A stretch of DNA of 64,000 nt from Gammaproteobacteria bacterium (GTDB lineage Bacteria > Pseudomonadota > Gammaproteobacteria > Acidiferrobacterales > Sulfurifustaceae): NCBI GenBank assembly GCA_004298065.1, contig SCRL01000041.1:19730-83729 (forward strand), given 5' to 3'. The translations under genes were made by a program, and so were the position numbers. Numbering within the stretch: position 1 is the first letter of the stretch; the number at the start of each line of letters is the position of its first letter. Shown piece after piece: positions 15,558 to 23,300 of this stretch. The notes under the pieces are model-generated. The model made no database searches. It was not told the origin of the DNA and was given only the letters and a program-made list of their open reading frames with translations.

Positions 15558-15654
15558 GCGTAGTAATCCCTCGCGTTCTTTTTATTGACTACATCCTAGC
15601 GCGCCGCGCGCCGTGAATGGAAGCCGAATGGACACTAATAGCGGTTAGAAACTG

Positions 15655-15720
15655 GCCCCGCTTCACGGTGCGGCCATTTTCCACCGTCGAAAATTTTTAG
15701 GCGACTGGCGGAAGCGGGGC
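15655..15720. repeat. Nested inverted repeats before the excisionase-like gene
   Basis: GCCCCGCTTC (15655-15664) is the exact reverse complement of GAAGCGGGGC (15711-15720). Inside, ACGGTG and CACCGT form a second stem. The outer stem is followed by GTTTTCCTTTT, so the structure may act as a terminator or attenuator for transcription entering xis/int. Confidence 0.6.
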
Positions 15721-15745
15721 GTTTTCCTTTTGGAGGCATGAAATT

Positions 15746-16105
15746 TTGACGACGTTGGAGCTACAGGGGGCCGCACCGCTGTTGTGGTCCCTGAGTGAAG
15801 CCGCGCGCCAGCTTGGCGACGTTTCCACGCGCACCGTGCGGCGGTTGTTAGTGCGCGGCGATTTGCCGAGCGTGCGCGTAGGGCGCCGACTGTGTGTTCC
15901 GTCCTTGGCGGTCAGGGAGTGGGTGACAAAACAATCAGGCCCGGCGCATAATCCTGAGCGCGCGGGGCCTGCCATGCGAGAGGAGAAAACATGGCATACC
16001 GACGCAAAGATAGTGCCGTTTATTGGGTCAGCTTCGCCGACGCAAGCGGCACGAGAGTTAGACGTTCTACTGAAACGACCGCCCGCAAGGAAGCAGAAGC
16101 ACTAG
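15746..16105 (+). CDS. Excisionase-like helix-turn-helix protein
   Basis: I use TTG at 15746: GGAGG at 15732-15736 is placed for it, while the nearby ATG at 15738 runs into a stop after three codons. Residues 13-62 form a MerR/excisionase-type winged helix: WSLSEAARQLGDVSTRTVRRL then VRGDLPSVRVGRRLCVP and SLAVREWV. This is the shape of Xis/AlpA proteins that bend DNA at att sites and set integrase direction. The last 38 codons overlap the integrase gene in another frame, so translation of the two is probably coupled. The overlapping tail has no recognisable fold. Confidence 0.7.
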   Translation: MTTLELQGAAPLLWSLSEAARQLGDVSTRTVRRLLVRGDLPSVRVGRRLCVPSLAVREWVTKQSGPAHNPERAGPAMREEKTWHTDAKIVPFIGSASPTQAARELDVLLKRPPARKQKH

Positions 16106-17115
16106 AGGCCAAATGGAAGCTAGAAGCGCATCAACAGAAACAGTGGGGAGCGCCCCCTAGCTTCACGTTCGATGAGCTGATGCTGAAATATCTGCAAGCG
16201 ACGGAAACGGAAAAGCGCAGTGCCGAGCGGGACCGCATGTCCGCCAAGCACCTGTATCCCGCTTTTACCGGTCGAAACTTGCGGGAGATCAGCGCTGCGA
16301 ACGTTCGCAAGTATATAGATGACCGCAAGGCCAAAGGTGCGAAGCCGGCAACCATTAATAAGGAAGTAGGGCTGTTATCTGCTGCCATCAATTACGCGCG
16401 CATGGAATGGGATTGGGAAATTCCCAACCCAGCGGCAGGAAGACGGCTGCGAGAACCGGAAGGGCGGTTAAGGTGGCTAACTCGGGCAGAAGCCGGGGCG
16501 CTTATTAGAGCGGCCGAGGCGCAACGCCGAGCGCCACACCTCCCCGACTTTATCCGGCTTGCGCTTAACACCGGATGCCGGCGCGGGGAGTTGTTGGGCC
16601 TTGAGTGGCGGCGCGTGGACCTTCAACGGGGTTTGTTGTACCTCGAAGGGGACCACACCAAGTCAGGCCGTAGGCGTTACGTGCCGCTCAATCAGGCGGC
16701 GCGCGGCGCGCTACTCAGCCGGATGCGGTTCCGGGCGAAGTATTGTCCGGCGTCCCCGTGGGTGTTCGCGGCAAGGAGCGGGAAGCGTATTCAGTCGGTC
16801 AAAACGGCGTTTGCTTCAGCGTGCGAGGCGGCGGGAATCGAAGACTTCCGTATTCACGACCTACGGCACACTTGCGCCGCATGGCTTGTGAGTGCTGGGG
16901 TTCCGCTTCCCGAAGTGCGCGACTTACTGGGGCACTCTACCGTTACCATGACAGAGCGTTACGCGCACCTTGCACCCGAGAACGTGCGCGCAGCGGTTCA
17001 GCGCCTAGACGGGCTGCACGAGAGCGGACACGGAGAAGTTATACACAACTCCGAGTCACGTTTCGGTCACGGTGACGATAGCGCCGAGAAACGGAAGGAG
17101 GTTGCAGCTATGTAA
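15991..17115 (+). CDS. int: Tyrosine-type site-specific integrase
   Basis: A 374-residue integrase of typical phage/island length. Residues 1-55 form an arm-binding domain, 58-150 a SAM-like core-binding domain, and about 165-340 the catalytic domain with Arg 197 (TGCRRGE), Lys 224 (TKSGRRR), His 289 and Arg 292 (HDLRH), His 315 (LLGHS) and nucleophile Tyr 324 (MTERYAH). Its stop lies 25 bases from the attR repeat in the tRNA-Val gene, the usual position for a tRNA-targeting integrase. A putative arm site (17055-17072) lies inside its 3' end. It should integrate and, with the excisionase-like protein, excise the element. Confidence 0.95.
   Translation: MAYRRKDSAVYWVSFADASGTRVRRSTETTARKEAEALEAKWKLEAHQQKQWGAPPSFTFDELMLKYLQATETEKRSAERDRMSAKHLYPAFTGRNLREISAANVRKYIDDRKAKGAKPATINKEVGLLSAAINYARMEWDWEIPNPAAGRRLREPEGRLRWLTRAEAGALIRAAEAQRRAPHLPDFIRLALNTGCRRGELLGLEWRRVDLQRGLLYLEGDHTKSGRRRYVPLNQAARGALLSRMRFRAKYCPASPWVFAARSGKRIQSVKTAFASACEAAGIEDFRIHDLRHTCAAWLVSAGVPLPEVRDLLGHSTVTMTERYAHLAPENVRAAVQRLDGLHESGHGEVIHNSESRFGHGDDSAEKRKEVAAM
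17055..17072 (+). repeat. Putative integrase arm-type site, right end
   Basis: GTCACGTTTCGGTCACGG matches the left-end site at 5807-5824 in 17 of 18 positions, same orientation. It lies within the 3' end of the integrase gene, 68 bases from attR. Confidence 0.5.
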
Positions 17116-17139
17116 GTGCTTGGAGCTACTGCTGAAAGA

Positions 17140-17214
17140 TGGTGGGCGATGTAGGGTTCGAACCTACGACCCCTGCCGTGTGAAGGCAGTGCTCTACCGC
17201 TGAGCTAATCGCCC
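17140..17214 (-). tRNA. tRNA-Val (anticodon CAC), carries attR
   Basis: The minus strand folds as a complete tRNA: acceptor GGGCGAT/ATCGCCC with discriminator A and encoded CCA, D arm AGCTC...GAGC, anticodon stem CTGCC/GGCAG with loop TTCACAC giving anticodon CAC, and T loop TTCGAAC. The 3' 46 bases are duplicated as attL at 5656-5701. The tRNA stays intact because the element supplied an identical 3' half. Confidence 0.96.
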
Positions 17215-17290
17215 GGTGCCGACGGCGGTGCCGAGGGACGCAAAGTTTACGTGGAGCCTGTCGTCCGGTCAATTTACGATAGGCAAACAA

Positions 17291-17304
17291 CGCTGAATTC
17301 AGCG
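17291..17304. repeat. 14-bp perfect palindrome upstream of gltX
   Basis: CGCTGAATTCAGCG is its own reverse complement and lies 47 bases before the gltX ATG. It is followed by GCGATTTTCTTTAAG. It could be an operator or a small hairpin in the gltX leader; nothing further can be concluded. Confidence 0.4.
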
Positions 17305-17350
17305 GCGATTTTCTTTAAGATACGCCTCCCTGAGGTTCACCCGGCCGCCC

Positions 17351-18766
17351 ATGACCATTCGCACCCGTTTCGCCCCCAGTCCCACCGGCTATCTGCACGT
17401 GGGCGGTGCGCGCACGGCGCTGTTTTCTTGGCTATACGCGCGCAAGCACGGCGGGCGCTTCATCCTGCGCATCGAGGACACCGACCTTGAGCGCTCCACC
17501 GCCGAGTCGGTAGACGCAATCCTGCAGGGCATGACCTGGCTCGGGCTTGAATACGACGAGGGTCCGTTTTTCCAGACGCACCGCTTCCCGCGCTACCAGG
17601 AAGTGATCCAGCAGATGCTCAAGGAAGGCAAGGCGTACCACTGTTATTGCACCAAGGAGCGGCTGGAGAGCCTGCGCGCCGAACAGATGGCGCGCAAGGA
17701 GAAACCGCGCTACGACGGCAAGTGCCGTCACGGTGTGGCCAATCCGCCGAAGGACATTCCGCCCGTGGTTCGCTTCAAGAACCCGCAGGAGGGGGCGGTG
17801 ACGGTCGAGGACCTGATCCGCGGGCGCGTGGCGTTCCAGAATGCCGAACTCGACGATCTCATTATCGCGCGCTCCGACGGCACGCCGACCTACAATTTCA
17901 CCGTCGTGGTGGATGATATGGACATGAAAGTAAGCCATGTCATCCGTGGCGACGACCACCTGAACAACACCCCGCGCCAGATGAACATGCTGAAGGCACT
18001 GGATGTCACGCCGCCGGTGTACGCACACGTGCCGATGATCCTCGGCGCCGACGGCGCGCGCCTGTCCAAGCGTCATGGCGCGGTGAGCGTGATGCAGTAT
18101 CGCGACGACGGCTACCTGCCCGAGGCGTTGCTCAACTATCTCGTCCGCCTCGGCTGGTCGCACGGCGACCAGGAGGTATTCACGCTCGACGAAATGGTGA
18201 AGCTGTTCGACGTCACCCAGGTACACAGCTCGGCGGCGGCGTTCAATCCCGAGAAGCTGCTGTGGCTCAATCAGCACTATATTAAGAGCAGCGACCCGGC
18301 CCACGTGGCGCATCACCTGAGCTATCACCTCGGCAAAATGGGCGTGGACCCGTCCACCGGCCCGGACCTGATCGAGGTGGTGAAGGCGCAACGCGAGCGC
18401 GCCAAAACCCTGGTCGAGATGGCGCAAAACAGTGTGTTTTTCTACCGCGAACCCGAAGGCTACGACCCCAAGGATGCCGCTGCGCACCTCAAGCACGAGG
18501 CCGAAAAGCCGCTCGGCGAGTTGCGTGCGCGGCTGGCGGCATTGCCGCTGTGGCTCCCCGAGCCGATCCACGCGACCGTCAACGGCGTGGCCGAGGCGCA
18601 CGGTCTCAAGCTCGGCAAGGTGGCCCAGCCGCTGCGCGTGGCCGTGGCCGGGCGCGGCGTGTCGCCGCCGATCGACGCCACACTGACGTTGCTCGGGCGG
18701 GAAAAAACGCTGAATCGCCTCGACCGCGCGCTCGACTACCTGAAAAAGCCCGGACATTCGGCTTGA
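17351..18766 (+). CDS. gltX: Glutamyl-tRNA synthetase
   Basis: A 471-residue class I aminoacyl-tRNA synthetase. The HIGH-type signature [11 protein letters not shown] is at residues 9-19 and the KMSKS-type loop LSKRHG at 238-243. A zinc knuckle typical of bacterial discriminating GluRS is seen (Cys 98, Cys 100, Cys 125, His 127). It charges tRNA-Glu with glutamate in the cytoplasm. The gene is followed by tRNA-Ala and tRNA-Glu genes, so the enzyme and one of its substrates are encoded side by side. Length and motif order are normal. Confidence 0.97.
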   Translation: MTIRTRFAPSPTGYLHVGGARTALFSWLYARKHGGRFILRIEDTDLERSTAESVDAILQGMTWLGLEYDEGPFFQTHRFPRYQEVIQQMLKEGKAYHCYCTKERLESLRAEQMARKEKPRYDGKCRHGVANPPKDIPPVVRFKNPQEGAVTVEDLIRGRVAFQNAELDDLIIARSDGTPTYNFTVVVDDMDMKVSHVIRGDDHLNNTPRQMNMLKALDVTPPVYAHVPMILGADGARLSKRHGAVSVMQYRDDGYLPEALLNYLVRLGWSHGDQEVFTLDEMVKLFDVTQVHSSAAAFNPEKLLWLNQHYIKSSDPAHVAHHLSYHLGKMGVDPSTGPDLIEVVKAQRERAKTLVEMAQNSVFFYREPEGYDPKDAAAHLKHEAEKPLGELRARLAALPLWLPEPIHATVNGVAEAHGLKLGKVAQPLRVAVAGRGVSPPIDATLTLLGREKTLNRLDRALDYLKKPGHSA

Positions 18767-18806
18767 CCCGCGAAGCGGCGGGGCGGTAAAGTAGCGCGCC
18801 TCGCAA

Positions 18807-18882
<76 letters not shown>

Positions 18883-18890
18883 AATCACGA

Positions 18891-18908
18891 GGGCTGGTAC
18901 GCCAGCCC
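18891..18908 (+). terminator. Hairpin after tRNA-Ala
   Basis: GGGCTGG-TACG-CCAGCCC forms a 7-bp stem directly after the tRNA; only TT follows, so it may be a processing stem or weak terminator. Confidence 0.45.
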
Positions 18909-18912
18909 TTAA

Positions 18913-19004
18913 CGTTATTGACCCGGCACAATAGCTCTTGATGAGAAATGTGCCTGATATGCCGGGACTTTTGTGATGGATACGGTTGTGCCGGGTCAAT
19001 AACG
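18913..19004. repeat. 18-bp perfect inverted repeat, MITE-like unit (92 bp)
   Basis: CGTTATTGACCCGGCACA at 18913-18930 is the exact reverse complement of bases 18987-19004. The 56-base interior has no gene. Long perfect terminal inverted repeats around a short non-coding core are typical of MITEs or insertion-sequence relics. No clear target duplication is seen. Confidence 0.65.
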
Positions 19005-19024
19005 AAAATTCATATACGATTTTC

Positions 19025-19118
19025 CATTATTGCGACGGCATGACTCGACCCTGATCGAAGTCGTGGGTCAAAATTTGTTTCAAGGCGCTAGAGGCGGTTT
19101 CATGCCGCCGCAATAATG
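19025..19118. repeat. Second inverted repeat, 19 bp with one mismatch
   Basis: CATTATTGCGACGGCATGA at 19025-19043 pairs with TCATGCCGCCGCAATAATG at 19100-19118 (18 of 19). The unit is 94 bp, almost the size of the neighbouring repeat, and ends 3 bases before the tRNA-Glu gene. Its arms differ in sequence from the first unit. Confidence 0.6.
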
Positions 19119-19121
19119 AAC

Positions 19122-19197
19122 GTCCCCATCGTCTAGAGGCCTAGGACATCGCCCTTTCACGGCGGTAACGCGAGTTCGAATCTCGCTGGGGACGCCA
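19122..19197 (+). tRNA. tRNA-Glu (anticodon TTC)
   Basis: A 76-base cloverleaf with encoded CCA: acceptor GTCCCCA/TGGGGAC, anticodon stem GCC/GGC within CGCCC...GGCG with loop CTTTCAC (anticodon TTC), T arm GCGAG-TTCGAAT-CTCGC. It lies downstream of gltX, whose product charges it. Confidence 0.96.
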
Positions 19198-19201
19198 AAT
19201 A

Positions 19202-19230
19202 AAAAGGGCCGGCTTAATGCCGGCCCTTTT
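19202..19230 (+). terminator. Rho-independent terminator after tRNA-Glu
   Basis: AAAAGGGCCGGC and GCCGGCCCTTTT form a 12-bp stem with a TTAAT loop, ending in TTTTCGTTT. The symmetric A and T runs would let it work in both directions. Confidence 0.85.
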
Positions 19231-19323
19231 CGTTTCTGGATGCCACCTTTCCGACCAGGCGGCAACATCTTGCCGCATGGACCATCTCTTACATAGCCTG
19301 ATCACCGCTGTTATCCGGCGGAT

Positions 19324-19350
19324 TAAAGGGTGGGAGCCGTGTGCCGATAA
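19324..19350 (+). promoter_or_regulatory. Sigma-28 (FliA) type promoter
   Basis: TAAAGGGT, an 11-base spacer and GCCGATAA match the FliA consensus TAAAGTTT-N11-GCCGATAA with a perfect -10. It lies 38 bases before the GAF-like gene and places that gene and the following HDOD gene in the late motility regulon. Confidence 0.8.
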
Positions 19351-19387
19351 GCTGAATACCTAATGGACCCGCGCGGAGAGCAAGCTG

Positions 19388-19846
19388 ATGCCGTCCAACC
19401 TGACATCCGCCCCGAAAGAGGGCGTGCGCATTTACAGCATTCCGCCGGAGGCTGGTGCGCGGATTCCATACGACACGTGGGAACTCAGCACACATCTGCT
19501 GACGACACTGGAGCTCGAACGCGTCATCGATTTTTTTGCGCATTGGGTAGCCAAGGACTTGGAGCAAAAGAGCCTGACTTATCGCCACGACGAGCACGGT
19601 ATTTTTTTCAGCGTCGGCGCTCCCTCCCGTCACTCGATCAATTACCGCTTGGTATTGGGCGAAACGTCCCTGGGCGAGTTGTCGCTCACGCGCGAAAAGC
19701 GGTTTTCGACTGAGGAAATCCGGTGGTTGGAACGGCAGATTTGCGGGCTGGTCTACGCGCTGCGCAACGCCCTGCGTTTCTGGCAGGCGGCGGGCGAGGG
19801 CCTGGATTCGTTCGTGGAACAGTCTATGCTGAGGAAGGCTGGATAA
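19388..19846 (+). CDS. Stand-alone GAF-like sensor protein
   Basis: A 152-residue soluble protein. Its pattern matches the N-terminal sensory (GAF-like) domain of a group of Pseudomonas-type diguanylate cyclases: LSTHLLTTLELERVIDFF, a middle strand SLTYRHDEHGIFFSVG, the LGETSLGELSLTREKRFS strand pair and the final helix LERQICGLVYALRNALRFW. In those proteins a GGDEF domain follows; here the protein ends after the helix, so it has no output domain of its own. A sigma-28-type promoter precedes it and an HDOD gene follows 79 bases later. I infer a partner in motility signalling. Confidence 0.6.
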   Translation: MPSNLTSAPKEGVRIYSIPPEAGARIPYDTWELSTHLLTTLELERVIDFFAHWVAKDLEQKSLTYRHDEHGIFFSVGAPSRHSINYRLVLGETSLGELSLTREKRFSTEEIRWLERQICGLVYALRNALRFWQAAGEGLDSFVEQSMLRKAG

Positions 19847-19925
19847 GACAATATTAAATTAAAGAACGCCGCGGTGCGGTGGCCACACGGCCCGGTGCCG
19901 ACAGGCGAAAGGCGAGATAAGGGTC

Positions 19926-20765
19926 ATGCACGAGACGAGCGACCGTTTCGTTTCCGTCATTCTCAAGGACGTCAAGCACAACTGCCTCAAGCTTCCCTCG
20001 TTGCCGGAGATCGCCATGCGCGTTCGCCGGACGGTCGAGGACGAAGACTCCACCGCCGCCCAGATCGCCAAGCTGGTCGGCGTCGATGCCGCGTTGAGCG
20101 CGCGCCTGTTGCGCGTGGCCAACAGCTCCATGTACCGCGGCGACCGGCCCATCGAGAACCTCCAGACCGCGGTAGCCCGGCTGGGCGGCAAGGTGATCCG
20201 CAGCCTGGTTTCGAGCCTGGTGGTACAGCAGTTGTATCAGTCGCCGTCGTCGGCGGTGCGCCAGCGCATGAAGGAACTCTGGTCCCACAGCATCGAGGTG
20301 GCGGCCATGAGCCATTTGCTGGCGGCCCGGTTTACGTCGCTCGATCCCGAGCAGGCAATGCTGGCCGGGTTGTTGCACGACATCGGCGGTCTGCCGATCC
20401 TGTCCCGGGCCGAGGATTTCCCCGAAATTCTCGCCGAGCCGCGCCTGCTGGAAGAGGCGCTGGACAAGCTGCACGTGGTCATCGGCAAGCTGATCCTGGA
20501 ACGCTGGAATTTCCCGGCCGACATCGTGGCGGCCGTGGCGGAGCACGAGGATCTCAGTCGTTACACCGCCGTCGTTGACTATGTCGATATCGTGCAGGTG
20601 GCGAACCTCCACAGTTATATCGGCAAACCCCACCGCTTGGCGCACGTGAATTTCGGCGACGTGCCGGCCTTCGCCAAGCTCGGGCTCACGCCCGACCAGA
20701 GCATGAGCGCAATCGAGGAAGCGAAAGCCGGAATCGCGGAAATGCGTTCCCTCTTGGCTGCCTAA
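19926..20765 (+). CDS. HDOD domain signalling protein
   Basis: A 279-residue protein with an HDOD domain over about residues 12-210: LPSLPEIAMRVRR (the LPxLPxxxxxL start), DAALSARLLRVANSS, AVARLGGKVIRSLV and the HD-like LLHDIGGLPIL. HDOD proteins are catalytically inactive relatives of HD phosphohydrolases that act as scaffolds in c-di-GMP and motility signalling. The C-terminal 65 residues are helical. Placement behind the GAF-like gene and its FliA-type promoter links it to flagellar or chemotaxis control. Confidence 0.88.
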   Translation: MHETSDRFVSVILKDVKHNCLKLPSLPEIAMRVRRTVEDEDSTAAQIAKLVGVDAALSARLLRVANSSMYRGDRPIENLQTAVARLGGKVIRSLVSSLVVQQLYQSPSSAVRQRMKELWSHSIEVAAMSHLLAARFTSLDPEQAMLAGLLHDIGGLPILSRAEDFPEILAEPRLLEEALDKLHVVIGKLILERWNFPADIVAAVAEHEDLSRYTAVVDYVDIVQVANLHSYIGKPHRLAHVNFGDVPAFAKLGLTPDQSMSAIEEAKAGIAEMRSLLAA

Positions 20766-20772
20766 GCGTCTG

Positions 20773-22404
20773 TCAATGCGCTAGGCTCTTCACCATCCTG
20801 CGCACACCGTCGTAATCGCCATCCTTCACCGGCGCAAAACCGGTGATGTCCTTGCCCAGCGCTCCCAAAATCTGCGGGTCGCGCAGTTCGACGAGCGCGG
20901 CCACCAGCCGGCGCCGGTCCTTCTCCGGCAGCAGCGGCGAGGCGCACAGCGGGAACTGCGGGATGGGCGCGGAAACCGCAAGGATGCGAAGTCCCTTGTC
21001 CACGTATTTCTCCGCCACCGAGCGCATCAAACCGCCGGCGTCGTACTGGTTTTCGAGCACCGCGGTAGCGACGTTATCGTGACTGCCCAGGAAGCCGTGC
21101 CCGGCCAATTGTTCCAGGCTGACACCGGCTTCCTTCAGCATGGACTCGGGCATCGCCTTGCTGCCGGTGGACTTGGGGTCGCCGAAGGCAAAGCGCTTGC
21201 CGCGCAGCTGTTCCAGGGTGTCGATGCCCGAATCCGCGCGCACGACGATGGCGCTGTGGTAGTGGGGCGAGCCTTTGGCCAGCGGCACCACGAGCGGCTC
21301 GACGCCGTACTTTTCATGCGCCTCGATGTAGGTGCTGGGGGTCTGGTACGAGATCAGCGCCCGGCCATCGCCCAGGTCGGCGATGGCGTTGGCGTAATCG
21401 TGCCCCAGGCGGACGTAGAGCTTGCGACCGAGCGCCTCGCCGAGAAAGCGGCACAGAGGAGCGAATGCTTTGTTCATCTTCACGGCATTTTCCACCGGCA
21501 CGATGCCCAGGTATTGCATGCCATAGGCATTGACGCGGTCTTCGAGCTTGATGGCGATGCGCGTCAGGTCGCTGCCGGCCTGGCAGGAATCCCGGGCCTC
21601 CAGCAGGGTATCGGTCGCGAGTTTCGAGACGTCGGTAATGTTGACGGTGACATTGCCGGCGGTCGCCGACTGCTCCTCGGCCGCGGCCGCGATCTGGTGC
21701 ACCATCCGGTTGACGGTATCGATCTCGCTCGAAACCGACATCAGTGCCAGGGCCGTCTCCTTGGCGCGCTCGACGCTCTGGCGATTGGTTTCCTGGCCGT
21801 TCCCCACCAGTTTCGCCACCTCTTCCGTCAGTGCGCGGTTATGCGCAATGACCCGGGAGATCTCGAGGGAAGATACGCGCGTGCGATCCGCCAGCTGGCG
21901 GACCTCCTGCGCCACCACGGCAAAGCCTTTACCCTGTTCGCCCGCGTGTGCCGCCTCGATGGAGGCGTTGATGGAGAGCAGCTTGGTCTGCGTGGAGATT
22001 TCGTTGATGACCTCGAGCACCTTGTCGATGGCATTAGTCGCTTCGCGCAGTTCATGCATCACGCTACCGACCTTGTCGAACAAGTGGGTGCCCTCGCCGA
22101 TGCTCTGCGACAACAGGTCCATGGTTTCCACGCTGTTGTCGTTCAGTTGCGCCATGCGTCCGGCCGCCTCGGCAGTGCCGGCGGCACTGTTGGCGATGTC
22201 GCGGATGGAGGCGCCCATTTGTTCCATCGCCTGGGTGAGCGCTCCCAGGTGCTGTACTTGCCGTTCGGTGTGGTCGCTGACGTGACGCGCGGACTCCGCC
22301 AGCGTCTTACCCAGAAGCACGATGGCGTTTGTCCTGTTCGAGGTCACGCCCAACAGCTCGTCCACGCCGTTGGCCTTTGGCCGCAGATGCATCAGATTCG
22401 ACAT
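20773..22404 (-). CDS. Soluble chemoreceptor with C-terminal PhnD-like binding domain
   Basis: A 543-residue protein without signal peptide or membrane segment. Residues about 25-290 form a chemoreceptor coiled coil with the signalling tip [19 protein letters not shown] and [18 protein letters not shown] (133-180). From about residue 296 a periplasmic-binding-protein fold of the PhnD/phosphonate type begins ([55 protein letters not shown], then [16 protein letters not shown]). The binding domain is C-terminal and, lacking an export signal, would sit in the cytoplasm. It should signal to CheA/CheW in response to a cytoplasmic ligand. The stop is 8 bases from the convergent HDOD gene. Confidence 0.82.
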   Translation of the reverse strand: MSNLMHLRPKANGVDELLGVTSNRTNAIVLLGKTLAESARHVSDHTERQVQHLGALTQAMEQMGASIRDIANSAAGTAEAAGRMAQLNDNSVETMDLLSQSIGEGTHLFDKVGSVMHELREATNAIDKVLEVINEISTQTKLLSINASIEAAHAGEQGKGFAVVAQEVRQLADRTRVSSLEISRVIAHNRALTEEVAKLVGNGQETNRQSVERAKETALALMSVSSEIDTVNRMVHQIAAAAEEQSATAGNVTVNITDVSKLATDTLLEARDSCQAGSDLTRIAIKLEDRVNAYGMQYLGIVPVENAVKMNKAFAPLCRFLGEALGRKLYVRLGHDYANAIADLGDGRALISYQTPSTYIEAHEKYGVEPLVVPLAKGSPHYHSAIVVRADSGIDTLEQLRGKRFAFGDPKSTGSKAMPESMLKEAGVSLEQLAGHGFLGSHDNVATAVLENQYDAGGLMRSVAEKYVDKGLRILAVSAPIPQFPLCASPLLPEKDRRRLVAALVELRDPQILGALGKDITGFAPVKDGDYDGVRRMVKSLAH

Positions 22405-22705
22405 GATGACAGTCCCCCTCGGGTTATCCGGAGTGGCTCGTCACCTCCGGTGTCCCTGAATTATGCGAGTTGCTTATGTGTGTCACGAGCGACGGTTTAA
22501 CCACGACATGCAGGACGTTCGCGTCAGGGCGGATGGGGCGTTCGGGAGTGGATTTGTGAATGCGAACGAGCCACCGGTCCGGTATGGAACCACGGTAGAT
22601 CTGGATGGTGTCCAAGTGCAGTGGACATGGCGCAGGCAAGCGTTGTTAAAACGCTTATCGGCCGCAGGCGGGAAAAACTTTAGGAGCGGAACAACCCGTT
22701 CCGGA
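22405..22705. other. Intergenic region, no gene seen
   Basis: About 300 bases between the chemoreceptor-PhnD gene and the next minus-strand gene. It must hold the receptor promoter. An inverted repeat CCGGAG...CTCCGG is present about 30 bases before the receptor start. I find no convincing sigma-28 or sigma-54 match and no coding frame. Confidence 0.45.
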
Positions 22706-23074
22706 TCAGGCGTAACCGTCTATTCCCAGACCGGGGGTATTTATCAACGGCGTGGCTGCCAGGAGGTAGGCATGGACGGCCTTGATGGCAAGGCCGGCGT
22801 TGACGTCTTCCGATTCGGTGGGCACCGCCCTGGCCAGAGTGTCGAATACATGGCGGTTGAAATCGATCGGAGGGAGGGCAGAGGAGGTTTTGGTGGAGAT
22901 ATATTCGCCCGCAAGCACGCGTTCGCTGAGCGGCGCCGCCGTCTCCCGCGGGTTGCGGCGCGACGGCTGGATCGACTCGATCGGCGCAAGCGCATCCGCC
23001 CGCCCCGGGCCGATGGCCCTGGGCAGTGACTGCCACGACGATACTGCGCTGATCGACCGCACGGCGACCTGCAC
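22706..23074 (-). CDS. Small conserved-type protein of unknown function
   Basis: A 122-residue protein starting with GTG after a purine-rich AAAACGGG. It has a disordered N-terminus, then ERVLAGEYIS near residue 50, a helix with LAIKAVHAYLLAA and the end LGIDGYA. The combination of an RVLxGExL motif, an AVxAY helix and a C-terminal IDxYA is one I associate with small proteins next to flagellar and chemotaxis genes in gammaproteobacteria, all of unknown function. Another frame is open on the same strand, but its composition is poorer. Confidence 0.5.
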   Translation of the reverse strand: MQVAVRSISAVSSWQSLPRAIGPGRADALAPIESIQPSRRNPRETAAPLSERVLAGEYISTKTSSALPPIDFNRHVFDTLARAVPTESEDVNAGLAIKAVHAYLLAATPLINTPGLGIDGYA

Positions 23075-23300
23075 CCCGTTTTGTTATTTCACTGCGCGCG
23101 AAGCATACCAGCGCGCGCAATGTTATTTACAGGGGTTCGGGACAGCAGAGTTGCGTTAGATCAATTCTTTAAGGAAATTTTTATATCTACGACTTGAATA
23201 CACGTGGCCACGACAGGTTATGAGTTATTTCGTATTCACTTATCGAAGTTATGCACCTAACTAGGTGTATTGATGCGTATATTTTTACCAGCAGTCTCCA

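Larger units (their letters stand above)
5656..17214. mobile_element. Integrated element in tRNA-Val, satellite-like or reduced podoviral prophage
   Basis: The element is bounded by the 46-bp repeat at 5656 and 17140 and is about 11.5 kb long. It carries a full-length tyrosine integrase beside attR, an excisionase-like gene before it, a short second tyrosine recombinase, an ATPase/helicase-like protein, zinc-ribbon proteins, a gp14-like internal virion protein, a possible small terminase, a lone membrane protein and a lipoprotein. Genes are short, tightly packed and mostly on the plus strand. No capsid, portal, large terminase, tail or lysis gene is recognised, so it cannot be an autonomous phage as it stands. 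Satellite behaviour is inference. Confidence 0.85.

Noticed and set aside
5702..17139. CRISPR array, toxin-antitoxin pair or restriction system in the element
   Set aside because: I looked for evenly spaced repeats, paired small genes of toxin type and methylase motifs; none are visible.
22463..23029. 188-codon frame on the plus strand
   Set aside because: Covers an intergenic region and the opposite strand of the 122-residue gene; Arg/Gly-rich and without motif.
23225..23270. Palindrome CACCTAACTAGGTG between the ycgR end and the neighbouring gene
   Set aside because: Only 6-bp arms, no match to a known operator and not next to a start codon.
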